Source: Favolaschia claudopus (lineage: Eukaryota > Basidiomycota > Agaricomycetes > Agaricales > Mycenaceae). Taken from it: 64,000 nucleotides of DNA. Of this stretch, positions 50,775 to 62,080 are shown in pieces (the stretch's first letter is position 1; each line of letters begins with the position of its first letter). The notes below the pieces were generated by a model that saw nothing but the letters and a program-made list of their open reading frames with translations, was not told where the DNA came from and did no database searches. Made by a program: the position numbers and the translations under genes. The stretch spans positions 1,302,001 through 1,366,000 of the forward strand of contig JAWWNJ010000017.1 of NCBI GenBank assembly GCA_037176885.1. Reading direction: 5' to 3'.

Positions 50775-51851
50775 ATGATTCTCCCCTCTTCGAATTCGAA
50801 CTCTTCTCCTTCAGCCAACGTCGGACGCAGCACCAAAGGTTCTAACCCAGTGCATGCAGCATCACTGGTAGATCCTGCAGCACACCCACCAGCCCTCCTG
50901 CAGCTTCTAAATATCAAGATTGAAAAACATGTTATCGGTTCGTGATTTTCTTTCACCTGAGAAAAGCTGCTCACCTTTCCGCACACAGATTATGTCGCCG
51001 ACTGCGTCTCCGAAGCCGTCGACTACGCGCTGGGTCGCCCCTGGTCTCCCCGCAGCTCCCACACGTCACTGTACAACGCAGACTTTGCTGCATTTGCTTC
51101 TGTCGTTCTGTCTTGCGCGGAGGTCACCCCTGGCACTCTCCTCGTCGCCCTCTCCTACATCGCCCGCGCTCGTGCCCACCTCACCATTTTCGCTGAAGAA
51201 TGGGCCCGCGAATGTGTCTTCCTCGGCGCCGTCATTGTCGCGAGCAAATACACGCAGGACTCTACGTTGCGAAATGTCCACTGGGCGGCATGTAGCGGCG
51301 TCTTCGGCGCGCGTGATATAGGGCGGATAGAGCGCGAGTTTCTTGAAGTACTGAATTGGAACCTCGGCGTTCATGAGGCGGACCTGATGGCACACCACGA
51401 GGGATTGAGCAGTGCGTGTGCGAAGGCGACTCGTGCGTCGCGGGCGCTGCAGGCTGGACCTCCTGCGTACAATATGTATCTGGCACCTCCACCCTACACA
51501 CACAGGCGTCGCTCGAGTTTGCCTGGGCTCGAGGCATTGCCCTCCCCACAGTCCAGTCTCCCGAGCTTGACACCTTCCCCACGGACTCCATCTCCTTATC
51601 CCTCCCAAGCGGTCCTTTACTCGCAGCTCACCCATTCATCGAGCATCCCCTACCACTCGCAATGCTCGAAGGGAGCTGGAGTCGTCGATCTGGGTGCTGC
51701 GTATCGGTCTCCGCAGGGTACCTCGTACCCTAACGAGGGAGGAGAGCTCGGCGACGAAGCATCCCTTATCGACCTCATTGGAGATTTCCCCGTTCCCCGC
51801 GCCGCATACGCGGACATGGCGAACGAGTATCCTATCTACGCGAACACATAA
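50775..51851 (+). CDS. Pho85/PCL-type cyclin, copy 3 (two exons)
   Basis: Plus-strand exons 50775-50937 and 50989-51851, with a 51-bp GTTCGT...CAG intron in the same position and phase as in the two other copies, giving 341 residues. Exon 1 carries VHAASLVDPAAHPPALLQL and IKIEKHVI. Exon 2 begins DYVADCVSEAVDYALGR and continues with the cyclin box (about 80-180): ECVFLGAVIVASKYTQDST, NVHWAACSGVFGARDIGR, IEREFLEVLNWNL and MAHHEGL. It is more diverged than copies 1 and 2 (Cys for Ala in ECVF, AACSGVFGAR for ALCTGVFGKR). The tail is Ser/Pro-rich with SPRTPSPYP. It is predicted to activate a Pho85-type CDK. Confidence 0.88.
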
Positions 51852-53358
51852 TCTTCCATGTGGAGCTTCTTCAATCTCTTCAGCACATACAGCAATTCCG
51901 CAGCAGGTAGTGAGAAACTTTGCGACGCAGGCGAGTGAGGCCATAACCTGCAAGATTCGCGTTGTTCCAATCGTCTCGCAGTCTCGAATGGGGTTTTTCT
52001 ACGTGTGCCATGGTGACATGTTGTCCAGAAAACCGCATGGAAAGACTTCCCATTTCGAGCGGGTCCGGTCAGCGGGAAGTTGGTTGCGGCCATTCCGTCG
52101 GATCTGGTGGCCTTCATCCATCGGAGGACTCTAGCGAGCGATTGAAAGGCGATGCTCGTCGTGGAATTGTATTCAGTTGGTATTCTTCGTTCGTTGAGTA
52201 GCCGGTCACTATATTCAAGTAGTCAATCTCACATCCAATGAAATCAACTCAAACTCTCACCGTGTTGAAACTTGATTGAGCCTGAGGACTGAGATTGAGG
52301 GTGCCGCTCGATGATGAGAAAGGATATTACAGAGCGAAAGCGAATTGAGAATCCGGGATGAAGAGCAGAATAAAATGGATGGGAGTATGTAGTAGGCGTC
52401 GAGAAAATGTAGACACGGACATGTAGAAGGTACCTTGCAAGATATAGATGCAAGAGGCGTGAGGGAGGTGGATGGCAGCACTGAAGGAGAAAGAGCGACA
52501 TGATAGACAGATGAGACAGTGTGTGAGGGGGAGAAGAAGGTGGCAGGAAGAGGGAAATGGGGACAGGTGGGGAGGGTAAATGGGTGCGATTCGCTTTGAT
52601 AATGTGGGCGAAACAAGGCGAAAAATAAGAACTCTTCGTCTATAGCACGAGCTGCGTAGTCGCCGTTTTCCGCTGCAACAGCTCTGTCCTCCGAGCTCTT
52701 ATGACCGGGACAGCAGAAGCGGAGACTGAACCCTGCGTCACGAAGTTGGAGGCATGCTATGCGGACCTTTTCGTCCTGAGCCGACTGCATGCGCCTACCA
52801 CCACTTTCTTCGCACAGCGAGTGAGCAGAGTCGATTTATGTGTTGGGAGATTCAGCCAGCGTATTGTCTGAGATGCATTGTTGGCAGGTGAAGACACGAA
52901 CGACGGGATGGATTCATACAGCCACTGTGCGGGAAATGATTTTCCGCGTGATGTTGCCCAGTCATTTGACGCTACCTGACCTGATTTTCTTTTCGTCCGG
53001 GTCGGCATCGCATATCGGACTTCTGCACATTCAAGAAAGCGAGACGCAGAAGGTATCCCGCTTTGCATACGAGAAGCGGTGGAATCAGTCGAGAATAAAG
53101 GCAGCCATCATCCCGGGCCATTGAAGGCACTACGACGGCAGATGCGAGGACTGGGACGAGACGATATGAATACAAAGTCGACTCGGAATTGGTTCAGAGG
53201 TAATACGGATACAGATACAGACGGCGCGTTGTTGAATGCCCGACCTCATGGGTCCTAGCGCGCAGATGGGAGTAGAAGACAAAGATGCGGAATCGAATGT
53301 CACGGATTTCGTGACGCGTCACACAGTTTCTCTTCTTTTCTCTTTCCTAGTGGCCACT
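51852..53358. other. Intergenic region, no gene seen
   Basis: Overlapping short frames exist on both strands (for example 52257-52790 - and 52840-53124 +), with no domain or splice support. 52400-52600 is purine-rich on the + strand. Confidence 0.4.
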
Positions 53359-54315
53359 ATGGAATCTGTCGATTCAGCGCTCGCTACTCCAGCCCTTACC
53401 CTTCCGACGGAACTGGAACGTGAAATTTTTGAAATTTTGGCTCTCTCGAGTCCAAAATTCATTCCGACGCTACTTCTTGTTGCGCAACGCGTGAAGATCT
53501 GGTAAGAACACTGTACATTACCAGTCAACAGTTGAAGAAAAAATGCTAGGACGGAGCCTTTGCTATACAGAACACTCTCTGTAGTTGCGAAGGGCACGGA
53601 ACTCAAGTCAGTCCCAAACGCGATCCGAATATCGCCTGAGGACTGCCTCGAGCTCGTGAATCGAGAACCGGTATTCTTCCATGATCACGTCCGTTATCTC
53701 GCCTTCAAAAACCTGTCCCAGGACGACGCCTTTCTGATTCTTTCGCATTGTCATCGGCTAGCCCACCTTGCAGTATTTTCGATGTACCCAGTTCCTTCCT
53801 GGCTTCCCTTGCTTGCGGCGATGCCCTTGCTAGAGTTTTCCGCGAACGTAGATCGCCTCTTCGACTTTCTGGAGGCCGATTTCCGTCACCCTCTCTTCAC
53901 CTCCGTCACCCATCTAGATTTATTTGAGGTGCCAGCCGCAGAGGGATGGGTTGAGGCTCTCTGCTCGCTCTCTCACCTGACCCATTTGTCGTTCAATTAC
54001 GACGAGCGTCATTTCCCGAGAATTCCATTTCATCGCATACTCGTGTCGAACAAATCCCTTCAAGTTCTTGTCCTCATCTTCATGACCGACGACGTGATTG
54101 ACATCGAGGATTTTTCTTTCCCCGAGCGTAAATATTTTACACAAGATCCAAGATCAGTAATCATGGTTGTCGATCGTTTTCTGGATGATTGGGAAATAGG
54201 CACCGTTGGCGGTGAGAATTACTGGATTCGCGCCGAACGGTTCATTGAGAAGCGACGATCTGGTGAGGTTCCAGGTCTGTTTTCATCTCTGTTGAGGCCA
54301 TACAATGATACATGA
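53359..54315 (+). CDS. F-box-like protein (two exons)
   Basis: Exons 53359-53501 and 53550-54315, joined across a 48-bp GTAAGA...TAG intron, give 302 residues. The N-terminus has an F-box-like LPTELEREIFEILALSSPKF segment (residues 15-34), followed by IPTLLLVAQRVKIWTEPLLY, a wording common to a large Agaricomycete family annotated as F-box or hypothetical proteins. The remainder has LRR-like hydrophobic repeats (HCHRLAHLAVFSMYP, SVTHLDLFEVPAAEGW, LSHLTHLSFNYDE) and a C-terminal segment with RFLDDWEIGTVGGENYWIRA. It is not closely related to the two larger F-box genes at 46.7-50.1 kb. A protein-interaction role, possibly as an SCF adaptor, is inferred. Confidence 0.8.
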
Positions 54316-54769
54316 GTTCTGATATACATTCTGCAGCCTCGCAGTACTATCTCGCTGTTGCTTCTTGACGCATATGATCCACCCATTGTTCGCCATGAAT
54401 GGTTCATGAATAGACACGTCGAAATTCTATCCTCGATCCCAGACGAGTCTATCATACAACGGCTTACTTCTCCACTCATTCCTGTTTTCAGTTGATTCAA
54501 TAAACTCCACTGAACCTTCTTCTTGATTGAAGGTTTGCTTCTAACAAGTACTTTGTAACCACTGATAATTGCGCGTCCAAAAATTATCCCAATCGGATGC
54601 ATCTTCGTAAAATGTCAATGCATCTATGTCACCGAGATATGATTTTTTGTCGGTGGATTGAGTTGAATCTGCAAAATTGAAAAATTTCCTATGAAACCGT
54701 CTAAGCAAAAACATTTTGATCAGGAGTTGAAACGAAAAGCGAGTTATATGCCCGCATAGGGCACGGTCA
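54316..54769. other. Intergenic region downstream of the F-box-like gene
   Basis: No gene is supported in this 450-bp stretch. It probably includes the 3' untranslated region of the gene ending at 54315. Confidence 0.4.
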
Positions 54770-57265
54770 GCGGCGGCCGCCGGCGGTTTTCGTTGGCTGG
54801 CGGCAGCCAAGGGATGTCATCAATCATCAAGCTTAGCTAACGTGTTCCGGCGAACAACCCGGCAGATCCATCGGCATTCGTTGGCTCTTTCCGGTTCTTG
54901 CTGGTATTCCTTGGGTATTCCCCGTTGTACCTCATTTCAGTGCTTTCCTGCCTTGGCATGTCAATTAAACATGTTTTCTCATTGAGAAACATGTTCCCTA
55001 GTGTTATTCACCTTTCCGGCTTAAATGTAAGTGGCCAGGAATTCACTGAAATGCAATATTAATTGTGTTCCACTCAACAAATGACAAAATATTGGTCTGG
55101 GTTCTACAGCATCGATTTCCTGCCACAAATCCGTCTGCGCAGGCATTGAATGCAATGGCCAAAATACCCTACTACTGTAGCGCTGCCTCAGCAAAGCATA
55201 AACAATATCAATGATGTCGGAAAAATCCAGATTGGAATATAACGGACTATAGCCGACTGTAAGCCTGTGCAATCCCATAATCCCTGGCCTGGCTTATAAC
55301 AGATAGGTCAAGATCTCATAAGCCTTCGTAATCCCCCATAAGCCATCGCATGGGTCATGAGCACCTATAAGCTGTGCCCGCCTTGTAAGTTCCTGAAAGC
55401 CACCATGTGTAGATTGAGGGTCCGTGGATACACAGAAAATATTAAAATGACGTCGGCGGGACAAAAGGAATTGAAATCTCAATCAATTGATATAAAGTTA
55501 CACCCATAGCTAAGCATACAGGGCCTCATTGGACGAGGGGGGAGTCGATTCAAAAGAGTTGGCATGGGAAGTTAGAGGTTGGATGGATATAGTTAGGAGG
55601 GCAAAAGACCATATCGTGAGGGAGAGCACAGCAAGAACAGATGATACGTTTGAGGCGCCATATTATTCCTAGAATTCCTGCAAGCTTGCGCAATTTGACG
55701 GTGTATAATTGTCTTGAATGCTTTTTTGATCAACGGAGACTCGAAACTTGCAGCCTTGAATAGTGAGAGTTGGAGCAACATTTGATTAAGAACAGGATCG
55801 GGAGCAATGCACTTGGATCTTGTCTGAATTGCCTTGATGGGACGACTTGAGAACTCCAGCGGTACATTTCGGATGGGAAGGGAGGCGGGGAGAATACCCA
55901 ATGTCAAGCAGATGCTATTGAGGAGGTCTTGTCGATTTAGTGCGAGGTGGTCTGAGTTTCCGAGTCCGGTGGTAGCTGTCGAGTGGCAACTTGATGTTAG
56001 ATGGAGGGGCAGCAGGGCCGGGATAACAGAGGAGAGGTGGCAATGGGTCAGGTCGATACCGTGAGTTCACGATTACCGAAGTGCAGGAAATCCCCGCGTT
56101 AAGACGGAGAAGGGGAGGCGAGGGAGGTGGGGGCAAGAAGAAAGAGAGGCATGTCACAGTGACACTGTGACGCCGGACATCAATGGCAGTTCAATAGCAC
56201 GTGCCACGTGGCCGTCGGAGTTTGAATGACTTGATAGTTTTCGCTTGGTTTTCGCAACACTTGAGCTTGTTATGAGGTACCAGCGAGTCAGTCCACGAGG
56301 AGCGTGACCTTTGGCGCCTTGAAGAATGGAGTATTGGTTGGGGGCAGAAAGCTCAGTGGAAAATTTTGAAATCCCGGCTCGGCTTGCCAATAGCGATCAA
56401 ATAGCGATCATCATAAATCATTTCAAAATATGGCCCGAAACCCAGTTGAACCTCTTACTAGTTCAAGGAATAGGTGTAAGCTCCAGTATTGCTTCAGTAA
56501 TATACCAGTAGGCAGCTCAGAGGCTGCTAACGAAGGCTAAGCTTATAAGCCTGAGGCCGAGCGGCAAGCTCCCATAATCAATCACAAGCCATGAAGATGG
56601 CTTACGCGGCTTGCAAGTGCTTGCAGTGGCTGATAATCCGCCCCGCAATACGGTTATAAGCCGTGGCAATCCAATACAAGCCACTGTAAGCCACTAATCC
56701 GGGGCAATCCATTGTAAGCCAAAAGGCTTTTTTCCGACAGAGGGTAGAAACCGGCGGACACCGCTGGCTTTGGAGTTAGTTGGAGTCCGCCGGCCTCCGC
56801 TGGTTTCATGACTTGAGCAAGAACCGACGGCTGCCGTTGGTTCTGATATAATTTACTTGAGTCTGTGAAGTAACTTCAGGTTGCATTTTAGTTCTCAATG
56901 TTTGGGTTATTTCCGGCACTACATCTCATGGTCAGGTATATACTGGCAGTTTACTAGCGGAGTTATGGCGTAGGAACAGACTCTAATTTTAGGTGAAGTC
57001 CAGCGAAGTCCGGCGGCGGTCGTTGGATTTGTTTGCATGGAAAACCAGCGAAGACCGGCAGTTTTGCAGCACATATTTGATAAGCTTTCATAATATTATT
57101 GGGTGGAGACCAGCGGCCGCCGTTGGTCCTCACTTGCGCAACAACCAACGAAATCCAGTGGTAGTCGGCGGTGTGCGCTGAACTTCATGCCCGCAAAAGG
57201 CAATTGTTGGCAACTGATGGATGTGATGCTGCTGACCGGCGTCAATCAGTGGCGGGTGGCGGCCC
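54770..57265. repeat. Block with clustered repeats, possible degenerate DNA transposon
   Basis: Words of the type CCGGCGGTTTTCGTTGG and CCGCTGGT cluster at both ends of this block (54770-54920, and 56745-56850 plus 56998-57265). TAAGCC/ATAATCC words cluster further in (about 55250-55400 and 56530-56730). The outermost sequences GGTCAGCGGCGGCCGCC (54770s) and, reversed, GGTCAGCCGGGCCGCC (near 57255) resemble each other as an inverted pair. No target-site duplication was found, so the element status is tentative. Confidence 0.4.
55593..56060 (-). CDS. Hypothetical open frame inside the repeat block
   Basis: The minus-strand frame is open for about 155 codons, from about 56060 to the stop at 55593. 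Its protein-like sequence includes LNRQDLLNSICLTLGILPAS, LEFSSRPIKAIQTRSKC and KKAFKTIIHRQIAQACRNSR. I do not recognise a family. No convincing start codon or splice site was found upstream. It may be a remnant gene carried by the repeat block or a chance frame. Confidence 0.25.
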   Translation of the reverse strand, partial: GIDLTHCHLSSVIPALLPLHLTSSCHSTATTGLGNSDHLALNRQDLLNSICLTLGILPASLPIRNVPLEFSSRPIKAIQTRSKCIAPDPVLNQMLLQLSLFKAASFESPLIKKAFKTIIHRQIAQACRNSRNNMAPQTYHLFLLCSPSRYGLLPS

Positions 57266-57729
57266 GGCTGACCTCGGGTTTTCCGGGCGTATTACTGCGA
57301 AAAGCGAGCAGAGCAGGAGGAGCGTGGGAGTTATCATCAATTCTCCGACTCAAACCCAACCTCCTGAAGTTTTTTTGCCACTGTGTGCGCCTTGTGTGCC
57401 TTTCTTGTTTCACTACCCATTCAGTAGCTTTTTGCCTCATCCACTTCTTGCCACCTGGGCCCTCGACGGCATCTAGTTCATCTGGCGACACTATGACTCG
57501 GTAACGTCAATGAGTCTCGTTAGAGACACTCGAGAGTCCACACTCTGTCGCGAGCACAGACCGCAATACTCGTGCACCACAGAATTGAGACTTATAGTAT
57601 GCGCTCGAACGCGAGGTTTCTCATTGGAGGAGGTGGCCCGAGCGCGGGAGTTTGGTCTGCCGCTGCTTCCGAAGTCATGACCAGCGTTTTCTCGCTTGAG
57701 CCTGAGGTCATATTCGACCAGTATCATAT

Positions 57730-59643
57730 ATGGCGTCTGGCGTTCCGACTCGTAAAGCTCCCTCGATATGGGAGCTCCCTTTCATCAACCTACCAAGACA
57801 CAATGTTGGGTCTTCAAGGTCTTTGTCTCCTCCACGGTCTGCGGGAAAGAAACGGGCCCTCCTTGTTGGCGTCAGGAGCAGCAATATTTCAGGGTCTTCC
57901 GAGCCCAGGGATGCTCACAGTGACATTTATAAAATGCGAAATCTTTTAGTGAATGTGTATGCACCTTGCCTTCTTTCCACTCAATCATGACTGACATCAG
58001 TGCCCGTTAGTTTGGACTTTAAACTATCTGAGATAGTAATTCTCGTTGATGACGGAGTGGAAGAACACCGGCACCTTCAGCCGACGCACGACAATATTGT
58101 GCGTTCCGCGCCGCAAAATACCTTTCCTTCTCTCACTATCTCTAGCTTGCCGCTATCAGCAGGCTTATCCAGGATGTTAAGGAAGGGGATCAACTGTATT
58201 TTCAATGTACGTACTTCTTTGTTGGGATGTGCTCCTCTATGATTTATCTCTTGCAGATGCCGGACAGTGTACCCAAATACCAAATGCGAAATTTGATCCT
58301 ATTGCCGGGGATGAGTTTGACGAATGTAAGCTAATCATGTCTTGACTTATTTGGTTCTTCCTATTCTTGCTAAGTTTTGCTAGGTCTTGTTACGCTGGAT
58401 GGACAATTCATCACTGATACTGTTTGTCTTCCTTTTTATCTGGAATACCGCATCGAGTTGACCCCCAATAAACAGGATCTGCACAATGCTTTGGTCCGTC
58501 CATTGCCTTCCGGATCCAAGCTCATTGCTGTATTGGATCTGTACAATTCTTCTGGTCGGTCATGGCGGTCTTTCCTCGACGAGACTTAATTAATACCAGT
58601 TCCATAGACCCCCGTCATCTTGCAGGCGGCGCCTTCAAGTTCCGGACAATCACTCAGCGCACGAGACGTAGATTCGGGCTCTGTGAGCACTTTCTCGTCC
58701 GTTCTCATTATTTTTCTCTTCTTACAGATTTGCAGTGCGCCGTAATGCAATGCTATCAGACGTTGCTCGTCCCACTGCATCGCCCTTCCAGATCTATGCT
58801 CTCTCTGCACGTGCTCCCATACGACAGAGCGGTTCCACCGATCTTCCGTCTTCACTCGCTCCATCTTCCTCTTCGTCTATCTTCATGCACCGAGGTCCTC
58901 GGAGCGGCACCCACACCACGAGAGGTACTACTAGTCGTCCGGGATCCCTGTCACGTCTTCGAAACAGAAGCAAGTGGCCAGGGAGGCGACTCGGACTGCG
59001 AGTCTCGATGCCTCCTTGTGAGAATATCGACGAGCTCGAGAATGAGGCGCTTCACGGGGAGCTTTGGATCCTCTCCGACGATCAGGCAATGCGCTGCGAA
59101 AGCCCCGAGGCCGTAGATGCTGGCCATCAGATGCTCGACGAGCCTTCTACTATTCCCGACGACGAGGACACACATGTCGGAGCTGATGTTATTGCGCTAG
59201 CCTCTTGCAGAGACGCGCGGCAGGAAGGGGAGAACGGTAGCAGTCTGACATCAGTAAGTGACTGCCCTTCCAGCTCGCCGCGCCACGCGACTCATCTGCC
59301 CTGTAGCAACTCATTGCTATCCTCGAATCAGACCCGTATCTGTCTTTCATGGACCTAAGGTATCTGGGTCTCTACCCTTCTCCCCGCGGTAGTTTGACTA
59401 AATGCTTGTCCTAGGGAGCGGCTTTTTCCACGGGATTGGACCAAGCAGATTCTGGAGCAACAGTACCAGCGGCACTTGCCCCTTCGGCGCACTGCGTCAT
59501 TTCCTCTCCTCGTGTGGCCTTCGCAGGCACTGCCAGCGCGCTCTGCGACGCTTCCGAATGGACGGTACGACATGTACGGCTTCGAGGGCCCCGAGCTCGC
59601 AAGCTCTCGGCCATCTGACATGAACCAACTATGGCACAATTGA
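57730..59643 (+). CDS. Caspase-like (C14/metacaspase) protein lacking the catalytic His and Cys
   Basis: Ten exons: 57730-57956, 58011-58098, 58146-58206, 58257-58325, 58384-58421, 58476-58554, 58608-58682, 58736-59253, 59307-59359 and 59415-59643. All introns are GT-AG and 47-58 bp, and every phase closes, giving 478 residues. Metacaspase landmarks in order: KKRALLVGVRSS (about 40), DAHSDIYKMRNLLVNV (61-76), EIVILVDDGVEEH, HDNILAAISRLIQDVKEGDQ, FQYAGQCTQIPNAK, AGDEFDECLVTLDG, LHNALVRPLPSGSKLIAVLD, then a C-terminal extension with ADVIALASCRDARQEGENGS and a final YDMYGFEGPELASSRPSDMN. Active caspase folds have YxGHS and DxCHSG. Here the His is Gln129 and the Cys is Tyr184 (LDLYNSS). It is therefore probably a pseudoprotease. 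The exon 7 acceptor could alternatively be at 58625 in the same frame. A decayed sister copy follows directly. Confidence 0.85.
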
Positions 59644-59934
59644 TTCACGATAACGGGACATGAATTTGCCAGTGGGTGAGTACCTATGGCATTCATGGCA
59701 AATATGCTAATGCGATTTCTCCCAGAGCGCTGCTTTCTTTTTGTATGGATAGCTTGTGCCGTTACCTTTCATACAGCCTGTCGCGTGTCTTATTTAGACT
59801 ATCCTACGGTGATCCAGCGGTCCACTAAAGCTGTCTCTACACACGTATCGCTGTGCATCGTATAACCTCCCAGCAACCGTTATAATCCCACTCTTCAGGG
59901 CTCGGGGGGCGACTTTGGTTGACCCAGGAAAGAG

Positions 59935-62022
59935 GATCAGATTCACATTTACTTCGTCGACAACGGGTCCAGCTCTCGCCAATGCGTAGGTCGTAAAAGA
60001 GCGCTGCTCGTCGGAATACGTGTTCGCAAAAATGAAAGCTATTCAAAGACCAATGCACATGAAGATGTTTACAAGATGCGCGACTTGCTGCTCGAGGCGT
60101 ATGTCGAGTTTTGCTCCCCTTCATACGATCCTGACTGATCGTGATCACTCAAACTACCATTACTCGCCGTCTGACATAACCTTTATTGTCGATGATGGGA
60201 TTGAAGGGCATGTTCAGCCTACACGCCACAACATTGTATGTATTTTGCTGTATGAATTCTTGTGTCAGCTTTGACGCAAGTACATCCTCTATAGCTTCTG
60301 GCGATCGCGGACTTGGTTAAGATGTCACAGCGGCCGACCAATTGTGTTTTCTGCCAGCGCATCCCTTCATGTCCCATACGAACCGTCTCTTGTTCATATG
60401 CCTAGATGTTGGCCACGCTTTCAAACGTCTCGGTTCAAGCATCGAGGAAGACGACATGGATGAAAGTATGGTCCCTCGCACGATGTTTCACCAGTACTGT
60501 TCCATATTGTTACCTAACATCTTGCTAGGTCTCATACCTTTGGACGGTGAAGAGACGATGATTGTTGACCATGTACGTGTGAGGATTCTTCAACGGGGGC
60601 CTTGAGTTGACCGCTGGTAGGATCTACATCGTGCCCTCATTCAACCCTTACCAGCAAGCTCCCAGCTCGTCCCCGTTCTGGATACGTCGACCATCCTCGG
60701 TAAGGCTTCATTCCAATTATTCGTTTCTCGTGCTTGATAAACATACTTCAAGATCTCGAACACTCTCGCTGTAATCGGGTATACTTGCCATGGCTCTCGG
60801 AATCCGAAAACATGGATGCAAAACGTAGTCGAAGAGGGGTTGGTGAGTTCGCAATTTACAATCCTTTGCGCTACTCTCGACTCATGTGAGACAAGTTCGT
60901 CGCGGAGCACGACTGCCGACTATTCTTCGACCTATTTCTGGCCTCTTCAAAACCGTCCTGGGCCCAGTGCGGCGTGGGGCAGTCGATGACGGTCTTGCCC
61001 CCTCGCTGATGCAGCATTCCGTCACTCATGGCGCGGGTGTTCCTTGCAACGGATCCCGAGGCCCGAGGGTCCCGTCCCTTCGCGTCTTCGTACAACCAGG
61101 AAGGGGTTTGTCGCGCAGATGCGCACACTGAGACTTTCGATTTCTCCGACTCTACCAAATAGCGCACCTCCCAGTCTACCACCACATCCGCGGTCAAGAG
61201 CTTCTTCACCCGCCAATCACCCGCCTTTATTTCTACCGACTGAGGATGAATCCGCGACATCAGGTGCCGCCGATCTCAACTGGTTTCTTCCCGAAGAGTC
61301 CTGTCGATGTGATAGTCCGATACAGCTGTCGGTCTGTAACGGTTGGTGTCGCGATTGCGACGGCCTACCTACAAGGGTCAAGGAATCGGCGAAGGACGAC
61401 GCCACGATGATTGTGCTAACGAGCCGTAGAGACTCGCCATGTGGGGAGGAAGTACAATGCTTTATGTCCGCAGTGAGTGACTCCTTCGCCATGTTTTGAT
61501 CTGGTATGCTCATGCGCGCGCTGTGGATGCAAATAGCTTTTTATCGATCTACTGCGGGAGAATCCCTTCCGACCTTTGGAGGATGTTCTCCTCCACATCA
61601 GGTACACCCATTGTGGAGTGGCTTCGTTGTTCTATGTAGTCACGCAACGTACTCCTCTGCCCTTAAACGGCACAACGGATTGGCAATGTATAAAAAGGAA
61701 CACAGAGCTCATGCTGCGCAGCTCCTCAAGAAGATCAGACAGTTGGAGGACGGGAAAATAACCTCGTCGCTCTTCCTACCCGTAACCCGATCGTCCGCCG
61801 TCAGCTAAAGCGCGCTCTGCAACCCTGCCTCTTGCCCACGCCCGCCTCAATCCAAACGAAAAACACTGGCTGGTGCAAGTAATCGCTGATCAGCTCAACT
61901 CCTTGAAGGAGGTACTACAAAGCCTGTAGCATCACGACAGAGCATACGACATGGATGCCTTCCAGAACCCCGAACTTTCAAGTGCAAGGCCGTTAAATAT
62001 GAATTGGCCCTGGAGAATGTAA
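59935..62022 (+). pseudogene. Second caspase-like (C14/metacaspase) copy, decayed
   Basis: The same landmarks occur in the same order as in the upstream gene: GRKRALLVGIRVRKNE (from 59989), EDVYKMRDLLLEAY, YSPSDITFIVDDGIEGH, LLAIADLVK, VGHAFKRL (catalytic His kept), SIEEDDMDE, LIPLDGEETMIVDH, DLHRALIQPLPASSQL, VPVLDTSTILD (Ser where the catalytic Cys is expected), LEHSRCNRVYLPWLSES, CNGWCRDCDG, IDLLRENPFRPLEDVLLHI, and the typical end DMDAFQNPELSSARPLNMNW with stop 62020-62022. Lesions: no AG acceptor precedes the YSPSDITF exon (60105-60160), one base is missing after LADLVK (near 60320), and the frame breaks again near 61040-61130. No N-terminal start was found. It is a tandem duplicate of 57730-59643. 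Confidence 0.8.
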
Positions 62023-62080
62023 TACCCCAATATCCTTCGTCCCTTCCTTGACCCCTTCCCCTTCGTTTTCTGTTCTGTAC

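Noticed and set aside
52257..52790. 177-codon minus-strand frame
   Set aside because: Cys/Ser/Pro-rich sequence from a purine-biased strand with no domain and no splice support.
59689..59865. Possible N-terminal exon of caspase-like copy 2 (ATG at about 59689)
   Set aside because: No splice phase joins it to the GRKRALLVGI exon without a stop, and it has no similarity to exon 1 of copy 1.
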